Shown: positions 27,761 through 35,506 of the stretch, one piece after another
How positions within the stretch are numbered: position 1 is the stretch's first letter
Layout of the letters: every line of letters begins with the position of its first letter
NCBI GenBank assembly: GCA_963666475.2
Contig: CAXXJM010000001.1
Location: 992,001-1,056,000 of the forward strand
Origin: JBFHIZ01 sp963666475
Lineage (GTDB): Bacteria; Bacillota; Clostridia; Lachnospirales; Lachnospiraceae
Reading direction: 5' to 3'
Length of the DNA stretch: 64,000 bases
The notes under the pieces: model-generated
What the model was told of the DNA's origin: nothing
Seen by the model: the letters and a program-made list of their open reading frames with translations, nothing else
Databases searched by the model: none
Translations under genes and position numbers: made by a program

Positions 27761-28927
27761 CTATTCTTTTTCAAAATTGTTCCAAATTTTTAAATCTTGT
27801 TTTGTAAATTTAAGGAGAGCCTCAAGAAAATAATAGTCTGCATAAATTAAAGAACTCTCTGTCCCATAATGAAAGGCTACAGAACAATCCATGACCATTG
27901 CCTCACTTTGAAATGAAAAATCAATTTGCTCCTCACAAATTCTCAAAAAAAGTTTCTCGGCAAATGCTCGATACTCTTCCCCATTCTTTTCTCCCAAAAC
28001 TTCCGCCAGTTCAAGAATTCCACTGATCGCAATCATCGCCGCACTATTATCTTCTCGTATATCCTCCAGTGGTTGCAAAAAGTCTATCGGTACATGATTG
28101 TCATATCGCCTTGTTCCTTCTATAAAATACTTTGTATTCTTAATTGCTACATCTAAATATTTCTGATCTAAAGTATTCTTATAAGCATTAACAAAACCGT
28201 ACAGTGCCCAAGCTTGCCCTCTAGTCCATGAGGATTCTGATGAGATACCCTGCCCTGCGTGAGTCTTTCTAACAGCTCCCGTTTCTGGATCAAACTCTAC
28301 AATATGTTTACAAGAACCATCCTCTCTTACAAAATGTGTAAGGATGGTATCTGCATGTTGTCTTGCAATATGAGAAAATCTAGGATCTTTTGTTTCTGTT
28401 GCTGCCCAGAAAAGAATTGAGATATTCATCATTGAGTCGATAATTGCCATACCCTTAGATTCCTCATTCGGCTGATTCCAGGCCCGAATAAACTTACCAC
28501 AAACATTAAATCTTCCTGCAAGAATCGTAGCAGCATGAAGGGCTCTTTTTTTCGACTGCATATTTCCAGTCTCGTGGTAGCTGGCTACTGCGGTTAATAA
28601 CCACATAAAACCAACATCATGATGTAAGCCGCTAAAAATTTCAAAACAATCATCTAGCTTCTTTTCTATTTCCATTGCATATCCAGCAAGAAGAGGATCT
28701 TTTGTTTCATGATACAACTGCCATAATATTCCTCCAAAAAAACCATTCGTCCACCAATTAATCCCGATTTCTTCGACTAAATTATCATGGTAGTCCCGAT
28801 TGTCGTATTTTCCATTCGCCATTAATGTATAAGGAATTGTACCTTTGTGTAAACTTGCTATCACTCTCATTTTTTCTAGGGCTTTATTCCGATAGCCATA
28901 AATAGAGTTCGAAATTTGTTTTTCCAT
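27761..28927 (-). CDS. GH88 unsaturated glucuronyl hydrolase
   Basis: 388 residues. GLHHDVGFMW and AIIDSMMNISILFW contain the two catalytic Asp positions of GH88, and SSESSWTRGQAWALYGF is the substrate-binding block. The enzyme hydrates and removes the unsaturated uronic acid left by a polysaccharide lyase, matching the lyase gene encoded next. No signal peptide; cytoplasmic. GTGAGG lies five bases before the ATG at 28927, which is preferred over the upstream in-frame ATG. Divergent from the AraC regulator, which likely controls both. Confidence 0.93.
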   Translation of the reverse strand: MEKQISNSIYGYRNKALEKMRVIASLHKGTIPYTLMANGKYDNRDYHDNLVEEIGINWWTNGFFGGILWQLYHETKDPLLAGYAMEIEKKLDDCFEIFSGLHHDVGFMWLLTAVASYHETGNMQSKKRALHAATILAGRFNVCGKFIRAWNQPNEESKGMAIIDSMMNISILFWAATETKDPRFSHIARQHADTILTHFVREDGSCKHIVEFDPETGAVRKTHAGQGISSESSWTRGQAWALYGFVNAYKNTLDQKYLDVAIKNTKYFIEGTRRYDNHVPIDFLQPLEDIREDNSAAMIAISGILELAEVLGEKNGEEYRAFAEKLFLRICEEQIDFSFQSEAMVMDCSVAFHYGTESSLIYADYYFLEALLKFTKQDLKIWNNFEKE

Positions 28928-29059
28928 AATAACCTCACTTTCAAATATCATAAAATCATTGTATAAGATTGCATCAAATAAAATAATATCGTAAACTATT
29001 AATAACTAACTTTTTCTGCAAAATATCAAATTTTATTTTCTATTCCAAGGAGGCTTCAA

Positions 29060-29845
29060 ATGCTATCAGCAATAATTGGTGGTACAAATATTAGGCACAG
29101 CAAAGATTTTTTCATGGATCGGCCTTACGGAGTTCCAAACTATCTTTTTCTGCTTATCAAATCAAGAGCTTTGATTAAGATTCAAAATCATTCCTATGAT
29201 ATCGAACCTTTCACAGCTATATTGATTCAACCAAATACACCTTATTCTTACTCGAATCCATATGGAGAATATATAAATGATTACCTCCATTTTAATTGTA
29301 CCAATGCAACATGCTTACCGATGGAAATGAGCTCTCAAATTATTCATAAACCGTTTTCCATTGCTTCGCATTCTAGGTATACGATGCTTTTAGAGTTGCT
29401 ATTACACGAGCATTTATATGGAGATCAGACAACGAATATCGAAAACGAAGAATATTTCTTGAAAATTCTTCTCAATCACCTCAGTTCGGTCTCCAAGTCG
29501 AATTCTTCTCAACATGAAAATCATCCGTTATATGCAAAACTTTCCTCTCTTAGAATCCGGATGATGGCAGCTCCCGATGAAGAATATAGCCTCGATGAAA
29601 TCGCAACCTCCTTCAAAATTAGCACCTCTCATTTTCAACATTTATATTCAACTTTTTTTCAGACATCATTTCGTAGCGATTTAATTCATATTAGAATCGA
29701 GCAGGCGAAAACGTTGCTTACCACGACCGATTTCAAAACCTCAAGGGTTGCATCTCTGTGTGGTTATTCATCAGAAGTTCACTTCTTCAGGCAATTCAAG
29801 CAGATTACCAAAACAACTCCAAGTGCATATAGAAATGCATTTTAG
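29060..29845 (+). CDS. AraC-family regulator
   Basis: 261 residues: an N-terminal cupin-like sensing domain (about 10-150) and two helix-turn-helix motifs at about 165-260 (YSLDEIATSFKISTSHFQHLYS and TTDFKTSRVASLCGYSSEVHFFRQFKQITKTTPSAYR). AGGAGG precedes the ATG. It is divergent from the GH88/lyase operon and 102 bases upstream of a GH43 gene on the same strand, so it may activate both in response to a sugar. Confidence 0.93.
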   Translation: MLSAIIGGTNIRHSKDFFMDRPYGVPNYLFLLIKSRALIKIQNHSYDIEPFTAILIQPNTPYSYSNPYGEYINDYLHFNCTNATCLPMEMSSQIIHKPFSIASHSRYTMLLELLLHEHLYGDQTTNIENEEYFLKILLNHLSSVSKSNSSQHENHPLYAKLSSLRIRMMAAPDEEYSLDEIATSFKISTSHFQHLYSTFFQTSFRSDLIHIRIEQAKTLLTTTDFKTSRVASLCGYSSEVHFFRQFKQITKTTPSAYRNAF

Positions 29846-29947
29846 TTCTGTCTTTATTGTACTATGATATGTCTTTTCTTTTCTAGAAATTCACCTGCCA
29901 TGTTTGTATACTGAAGAAAAACTACATTCAAAGAAAGGAATGTTTTT

Positions 29948-31456
29948 ATGCAAATTCAAAATCCAATATTACGTGGTTTCTATCCAGACCCTAGCGTATG
30001 CGAAGCTAACGGAAAATACTATATGGTCACAAGTACATTTCAATACTTTCCAGGAGTCCCTGTATTTGAAAGTGATGATCTTATTAACTGGAAACAGATC
30101 GGTTTTTGTCTGACTCGTAAAGAACAGATTATGCTCGACAAAATCAACTGCTCCGGCGGTGTTTTTGCTCCTTGCATCCGCTTCTATCATGGCAGATTTT
30201 ACATGACAACGACAAACGATACAACCAGACAAAATTTTATTGTGTGGACCGATGACATATATGGAGAATGGTCTGACCCAATATACATCGACCAGGATGG
30301 GATTGATCCTTCCCTATATTACGAAGATGGTCACTATTACTTTATGAGCAATGGTTCGGATGATGAGGGTATCGGCGGAATCATACAGTGCGAAATCGAT
30401 ATCGAAACCGGGAAAAAATTATCTCCTGGGAAATGTATTTGGCAAGGATCTGGCGGAAGATATTTGGAAGGACCTCATCTTTACAAAATTAATGATACTT
30501 ATTATTTACTTGCGGCGGAAGGTGGTACGGAATATGGGCATATGGTGACATACGCAAAAGGTAACACCCCATTTGGTCCATTTGTAGGTTATCCAAAAAA
30601 TCCAGTTCTTACGAATCGAAACCTTGGAGGATTCGAAATTCAAGGAGTCGGTCACGGTGATCTGATTCAGGCACCTGATGGTTCTTATTGGATGCTCCAT
30701 CTTGGATTCCGCCAAACTGGACAATACTCAACATTCCATCATTTGGGTCGAGAAGTATTCATAACACCTGTTTCCTTTCAAGAAGACGGTTGGTTTACAG
30801 CTGGTACAAAAGGTACCACAACAGAAATGGTAGAAATACCATTTTTAAAATCTCCTCAAGAATTGCGAAATCATTTTACTTTTAAAAATACTTCATGGGA
30901 TCTTGATTGGCAATATATGCGACATCCTCATCTAGAACACTATCAGTTGGGTGATGATGCAATCACACTAAATGGCACTACAGAGAGCCTTTTTGACAAT
31001 GCTTCTCCTACCTTTATCGGGATGCATCAAGCTGAATTTGACATGAAAATCACTTGTGATATTTCAATTGATCATGGCGAAGCTGGACTTACCTTTTTTA
31101 TGGATAATACACATCATTATGAAATCGCAATCCAAAAGGAAAAGGAAGATTATCAGATTTTCCTTAGACTATGTGTTGGAAATATTCGTTCCATACAAAA
31201 GATTCATCCACTTGGATCAAAGAATTACGTTTCCATCGAAGTGAATTCAAATAGTCAAGAATATATTTTCTCAATAAATGACCACTCTGATGGGGAAAAG
31301 CATACGATCGAACTCGGAAGAGGAATGACAAAATATCTTTCTTCAGAAGTCGCTGGTGGTTTCACTGGTGTTATGATAGGTATGTACGCATATAGTTCTT
31401 CTGAAATGAACAACGCACAATTCTCAGATTACAAATGTTCCTACTTAAAAGACTAA
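29948..31456 (+). CDS. GH43 beta-xylosidase/arabinofuranosidase
   Basis: 502 residues. The five-bladed propeller domain (about 1-310) has the catalytic triad at Asp14 (GFYPDPS), Asp120 (GIDPS) and Glu174 (LEGPHLY). A C-terminal beta-sandwich (about 320-500, with GEAGLTFFMDNTHHYEIAI) is the extra domain of XynB-type members. It would release xylose or arabinose from xylo-oligosaccharides; no signal peptide, so intracellular. AAAGGA precedes the ATG. A strong terminator follows. Confidence 0.93.
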   Translation: MQIQNPILRGFYPDPSVCEANGKYYMVTSTFQYFPGVPVFESDDLINWKQIGFCLTRKEQIMLDKINCSGGVFAPCIRFYHGRFYMTTTNDTTRQNFIVWTDDIYGEWSDPIYIDQDGIDPSLYYEDGHYYFMSNGSDDEGIGGIIQCEIDIETGKKLSPGKCIWQGSGGRYLEGPHLYKINDTYYLLAAEGGTEYGHMVTYAKGNTPFGPFVGYPKNPVLTNRNLGGFEIQGVGHGDLIQAPDGSYWMLHLGFRQTGQYSTFHHLGREVFITPVSFQEDGWFTAGTKGTTTEMVEIPFLKSPQELRNHFTFKNTSWDLDWQYMRHPHLEHYQLGDDAITLNGTTESLFDNASPTFIGMHQAEFDMKITCDISIDHGEAGLTFFMDNTHHYEIAIQKEKEDYQIFLRLCVGNIRSIQKIHPLGSKNYVSIEVNSNSQEYIFSINDHSDGEKHTIELGRGMTKYLSSEVAGGFTGVMIGMYAYSSSEMNNAQFSDYKCSYLKD

Positions 31457-31495
31457 TTTCCTAAAAATTCTCCTTGGAGTAGAACATTGCAAAAA

Positions 31496-31521
31496 AACGC
31501 CCGGGCATCATCCCGGGCGTT
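31496..31521 (+). terminator. terminator after GH43
   Basis: AACGCCCGGG and CCCGGGCGTT pair perfectly around CATCAT, then a T-rich tract. A-rich flanks let it also stop transcripts from the convergent gene ending at 31557. Confidence 0.88.
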
Positions 31522-31556
31522 ATATTTTTATTAAATTTTAATTTAATATTGCAAAA

Positions 31557-32291
31557 CTACTCTTCTATAAAATCTACAACTTCTTGCGCAGTGATACTCC
31601 ATTGTTCTTCTTGTGTAATCGTTGCTGCTCCATCTCCTTCTTGCATTCCATAATCTCCGAAATATCCGTGATTTCCACCTTCCAAATCAAAATAAATTGT
31701 ATTTTCAGGAGCGTAAGGAACTGCAAGTTCCAAGTTTTTACGATTCACGACTTCATCATTTGTTCCCACAATGGATAACATTTTTAGAGAGGTATTACTT
31801 AAATCAGATGAAGGATATGCTCCCATTAAAATAATGCCCGTTATTTTATCGGAACGATCTGAAGCATATGACGATGCCATTGCTCCACCTAGAGAGTGTC
31901 CTGCAATATACCATGTCGTAATTTCAGGATGCTCGTCTATTATGGCATCCGCTTTATTCATACCAAAAACAGCCAAATTTGCTGGCATTTTGGGCAAGAA
32001 ACAAACAATTCCATTGGCGGAGATTTTTTCTAACAACGGAAGGTACGCTATGTATTCCACTTTTCCACCTGGGTAGTAAATTAAACCTACATTTGATTTT
32101 TCCATTCCTTCGATTCGAATCAAGTTATTTGATTCTTGTATAATTGTACCTTCAAAAGTCGTTTGATAGCCTTCCAGGTTTTGATCTGCATGATAGTAAT
32201 CTGAAATATAAATAACAACAACCAAACCAAGTAATACTACAAGTGAAATCAAGATGATTCCAACAATTTTTCCTATTTTACGTTTTTTCAA
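31557..32291 (-). CDS. membrane-anchored alpha/beta hydrolase
   Basis: 244 residues. One membrane helix at about 8-30, then an alpha/beta hydrolase fold with nucleophile elbow GHSLGG, the acid segment GTNDEVV and the His in GGNHGYFG. The active site should face outside. Substrate unknown; such small hydrolases are often esterases. Its ATG overlaps the stop of the acetyltransferase gene by four bases. Confidence 0.85.
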   Translation of the reverse strand: MKKRKIGKIVGIILISLVVLLGLVVVIYISDYYHADQNLEGYQTTFEGTIIQESNNLIRIEGMEKSNVGLIYYPGGKVEYIAYLPLLEKISANGIVCFLPKMPANLAVFGMNKADAIIDEHPEITTWYIAGHSLGGAMASSYASDRSDKITGIILMGAYPSSDLSNTSLKMLSIVGTNDEVVNRKNLELAVPYAPENTIYFDLEGGNHGYFGDYGMQEGDGAATITQEEQWSITAQEVVDFIEE

Positions 32292-32875
32292 TCTTTCTCC
32301 TCCTTTATCTCTCGGTAAGGAATCACATCCCTTGCAGGAACAAGATGCTCACCGACTATTTTTTCCATCCAAATCATATCATACCAGGTATGATACTTGT
32401 ATCCACATTTTGTAAAATGAGCAACTTTTCGAAATCCCATATGTTCGTGAAATTTCACACTGGTTTGATCCAAATGTTGATCTTTTTCTTCTGTATATGC
32501 AATACACGCATTGATATTTAATATTCCCTGTTTCTTCAACGATTCTTCCAACTGCAAAAGAAGTTTTTTACCAATCCCTTGCCCTTTATGTCCTACATGT
32601 ACATATATTGTTATTTCAACAGACCAATCATATGCTGCTCTTGGTTTAAAAACGGATGCATATGCATATCCTAAAATTTCCTCATTTCCATTATGGTCCA
32701 ATTTCGAAGCAACGAAATATGGGTATCTCTCTTGGATCGTTTCCATTCTGTTTACAAACTCCTGGATCGTTGGTATTTCATATTCAAATGAAATCGCCGT
32801 GTTACGGACATATTCTCCATAGATGTCTAATAAAGCCTTCGCATCTTCTATTTGCGCATTTCGAATATTCAACAT
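32288..32875 (-). CDS. GNAT-family N-acetyltransferase (phosphinothricin-acetyltransferase-like)
   Basis: 195 residues. NTAISFEYEIPTIQEFVNRM, SVEITIYVHVGHKGQGIGKKLL (acetyl-CoA loop) and SVKFHEHMGFRKVAHFTKCGYK are the usual blocks of the Pat/MnaT branch. These enzymes acetylate amino-acid-like amines; real substrates include methionine sulfone or glufosinate analogues. The ribosome site is weak (AAAGG 13 bases upstream). It forms a two-gene unit with the hydrolase. Confidence 0.88.
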   Translation of the reverse strand: MLNIRNAQIEDAKALLDIYGEYVRNTAISFEYEIPTIQEFVNRMETIQERYPYFVASKLDHNGNEEILGYAYASVFKPRAAYDWSVEITIYVHVGHKGQGIGKKLLLQLEESLKKQGILNINACIAYTEEKDQHLDQTSVKFHEHMGFRKVAHFTKCGYKYHTWYDMIWMEKIVGEHLVPARDVIPYREIKEEKD

Positions 32876-32929
32876 AAATAAACCATGCCTTTCTTATTTT
32901 GTACGTATTCTTCCTTAAATCATATCACA

Positions 32930-33682
32930 TTATTCTTTTCTTCGATAGATACTTCCATCTTGGTTACGATCCATAAATCCATATTCAATGAGTGCTCTTC
33001 GCACTCCCGCAAAATCCTCTTCGTAAATCCGTTTTAGAATTCGATTGATCTCTATTTCTGAATACTCTTTCCCTTGTTTAAAATTCTTGATCACTTCATA
33101 CAATATAATAATTTTCTTCTTTGCTTTGGCAGGAAATTGTAATATTTTACCGGTATCGTCAAGGTAAGTAGCGATTACTTTTTCCTTTTCTTTTTCAGTG
33201 ATAACATAGCGTTCATCTACCATCGTCGCGTCCTTATGTATTTCTTGAATCGCTCCTTGATCACTTTGCGAAATTCTTTTCCCCTCTATTTGGTTTAATC
33301 CTTGTGTAATTGCTAAAAAAACTTTGGCCTGTTTTTCTTTTTCACGAATTTTAAACTTATGATTTCTGACCGTAGATTGAGCAATGCCCAATGTTTCACT
33401 GATCTGTTGATCTGTTTTAAATTCCAAAACCATCTTCAATATTTGCGATTGAATCGATGTAAGACCGTTCACATTTGTGTCTTGTTTTAATAAATAGGGT
33501 ATACTTCCCCCGTGCATTTGCTCTATATGTCGTTTGATCGCTCCATACGCATCGTACATGTCGTCTTCATAGACATAAATTCTTCCTTTATGTTGCTTTT
33601 CTCCACAAAATAAACACTCATATTCGTGTTCCGCTTCGTGATACCCTTTTTCAATCTCATCTATTTCATAGTTCCAAATCAT
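32930..33682 (-). CDS. DUF2087 regulator with LuxR-type helix-turn-helix and Cys/His-rich start
   Basis: 250 residues from the ATG at 33682, which has GGAAGGGTG upstream (a GTG nine bases earlier is too close to that site). Residues about 20-60 hold CLFC and RHIEQMH, a Cys2-His2-like spacing that could bind zinc. About 75-125 is a LuxR-type helix (LTSIQSQILKMVLEF, DQQISETLGIAQSTVRNHKF). The C-terminal part (about 175-248: ATYLDDTGKILQFPAKAKKKIIIL, YSEIEINRILKRIYEEDFAGVRRALIEYGFMDR) is the DUF2087 winged-helix-like domain. Two DNA-binding modules and no obvious target gene. Confidence 0.82.
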   Translation of the reverse strand: MIWNYEIDEIEKGYHEAEHEYECLFCGEKQHKGRIYVYEDDMYDAYGAIKRHIEQMHGGSIPYLLKQDTNVNGLTSIQSQILKMVLEFKTDQQISETLGIAQSTVRNHKFKIREKEKQAKVFLAITQGLNQIEGKRISQSDQGAIQEIHKDATMVDERYVITEKEKEKVIATYLDDTGKILQFPAKAKKKIIILYEVIKNFKQGKEYSEIEINRILKRIYEEDFAGVRRALIEYGFMDRNQDGSIYRRKE

Positions 33683-33799
33683 TATATTCACCCTTCCTCT
33701 CTATTTGTGCATGTTTGATTTCACAATATCACATTATACTTATAATGTCTACACATAAGCAAACATTATATAATATTGTTTGCTTATTTTATTTTGTGC

Positions 33800-34090
33800 G
33801 AAACATTACCACCAGCTTAGCTGATGGTTTGCTCTGCGGCTATAAGCCGCTGTTCCCTGCTTGCCTCAAAAGAGGCTCTGAAAAGTTCGCCTTCCATACT
33901 CCTTATATAGACATTGGATAAAAACTCTTTGAAAACATGTGCTTTTGTCCAAACTATAGTAAAACTTTGGACAATTATCACTATTACACAACTAATTTGT
34001 CCAATTGTTATCCTGTATCCTAGATTTTTTTTGATGTTTAAAGCTAAAGCTAGTTGGGAACACACCTGCATAGCAGGTGGTTTATTGTAA
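33800..34090 (-). mobile_element. hairpin-rich patch, probable decayed IS200/IS605-type element or structured RNA
   Basis: Four compact hairpins are packed into a gene-free 467-base gap: ACCACCAGC/GCTGATGGT (33808-33828, one mismatch), GCGGCT/AGCCGC (33836-33850), GCCTC/GAGGC (33863-33876) and CACCTGC/GCAGGTG (34063-34079). Read on the minus strand, one hairpin marks the upstream end and three crowd the downstream end, as in IS200/IS605 elements, whose ends are hairpins and whose right end can encode a guide RNA scaffold. GC content and style differ from the AT-rich flanks. No transposase reading frame survives; an 84-codon frame across it looks like chance. Identification is tentative. Confidence 0.4.
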
Positions 34091-34100
34091 TCTTGGTTAC

Positions 34101-34152
34101 AAAAAAGTCACCCGCACTGTCAGTAAATAAATCTTCTAACACTACGCGTGAC
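34101..34152 (-). terminator. terminator after the GH43-CBM6 gene
   Basis: On the minus strand GTCAC and GTGAC close a long imperfect stem, followed by six T, starting a few bases past the stop codon at 34159. Confidence 0.7.
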
Positions 34153-34158
34153 CGCATT

Positions 34159-35496
34159 TTATTTCATAAATGTAAATTGTACAACATCGCATATTTGTCT
34201 GGAAGTGAACATCTCCTTTGTCCATCCTTCTGCATGCGAATCATTTGCTTCAAAGTAAATAGCATGTCTTCCAGTTAATGATTTGACTCTCGCTTTCACA
34301 ACTGCATCATCGGTTCCTATACTTAACTTTCCTATCAGGCTTTCCTCAGAAACCTGATCTGCGTATACATTTATCGTTCCAGAACAACCTTTTCCAATGA
34401 CTTGCATATGTAGTTCCATTGTTTCGCTCGAATAATCATCACCAAAATCAAAATACTTATATCCAAATACCGTTTGATCTACAACATTTGTTATCACGCG
34501 CGTCATTACATTTTTTTGTGAAATAATGCATCCACCACGCAATACACAAGCGATTTCTGCTGGAACAATCTGGTAAGGATTCAATGACTCTTCAAATCCT
34601 AATGAAGTCATTTCTACTTCTGGGATTGTACCATCCTCTAATATCTGAATACGTTCAACACATGCTCTCCTCGACATAATCGTTCCATTTGTCATACGAT
34701 GATAGAAAATATACCATTGATCTTTTATTTTGCAAATCGAGCCATGGTTATTTCCACCTGGGTAGTCTATTCCATTATTTACAATGGTTCCACGAAACTC
34801 ATATGGTCCAGTTGGACTTTTAGACGTTGCATATACAAGCTTGCTTCCAGGATTTGTTGGAGAATAGATGTGATAATAAGTATCCCCCACTTTTCTTGGA
34901 GAACATGCTTCAAAAAAGCAAAAAGGTTCATCCATAGGAATAATATGATCCATTACGGTTCCATCCAAAATTTCATACATATTCTCTGGATTAATCTCTG
35001 CCATAAATGAATTTTGATATCCACAAAAAATATACACTCTTCCATCATCATCTACCAGAACGCCTGGATCAATAAACCATCCTCCATTAAAGGATTCTGA
35101 TTTTGTTAAATCTTCTTTATACTTATATTTGGACAATAATTTAAATGGTCCTTCCGGACGATCGCTTACACCTACACATCCTAAAGCATTCATAATATAG
35201 GCATATAGATAATATTTCCCATCTTTTTCAATCACATCTGGTGCAAACAACTCATTTTGGTTTGTCCAGTCTGTATCCGATGCATGGTCTTCGTCTGCTT
35301 TGGTATGAAATATATCACCATGGCACACCCACTCATTTAAATTGTCTACCGGTGCAGACCAAACTTTTAGCTTATAGTCACAAAAGAATTCGGAATCTGG
35401 TCGGTCATGGGAACCGTAAATATACACACGATCACCAAATACTCTGGGTTCTCCATCCGGGATATATTCTTGTAAAGGTAAATATGGATTTGGCAT
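34159..35496 (-). CDS. GH43 glycosidase with CBM6-like domain
   Basis: 445 residues. A five-bladed propeller (about 1-310) starts with NPYLPLQEYIPDGEPRVFGDRVYIYGSHD, has FIDPGVLVDDDG as the second acidic site and FFEACSPRK with the probable catalytic Glu. The C-terminal 130 residues (YKYFDFG, INVYAD, HAIYFEANDS) look like a family 6 carbohydrate-binding module. Probable arabinoxylan arabinofuranohydrolase or related activity. No signal peptide. AAGGAG lies before the ATG. It follows the cellulase gene in the opposite reading order: the cellulase (37966 to 35507) is upstream and its stop is 10 bases before this start, so the two share a transcript. Confidence 0.92.
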   Translation of the reverse strand: MPNPYLPLQEYIPDGEPRVFGDRVYIYGSHDRPDSEFFCDYKLKVWSAPVDNLNEWVCHGDIFHTKADEDHASDTDWTNQNELFAPDVIEKDGKYYLYAYIMNALGCVGVSDRPEGPFKLLSKYKYKEDLTKSESFNGGWFIDPGVLVDDDGRVYIFCGYQNSFMAEINPENMYEILDGTVMDHIIPMDEPFCFFEACSPRKVGDTYYHIYSPTNPGSKLVYATSKSPTGPYEFRGTIVNNGIDYPGGNNHGSICKIKDQWYIFYHRMTNGTIMSRRACVERIQILEDGTIPEVEMTSLGFEESLNPYQIVPAEIACVLRGGCIISQKNVMTRVITNVVDQTVFGYKYFDFGDDYSSETMELHMQVIGKGCSGTINVYADQVSEESLIGKLSIGTDDAVVKARVKSLTGRHAIYFEANDSHAEGWTKEMFTSRQICDVVQFTFMK

Positions 35497-35506
35497 AATG
35501 TTCTCC

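Noticed and set aside
33817..34071. 84-codon open frame on the minus strand across the hairpin patch
   Set aside because: No ribosome site of note, low-complexity translation and it overlaps the structured DNA; no resemblance to a transposase.
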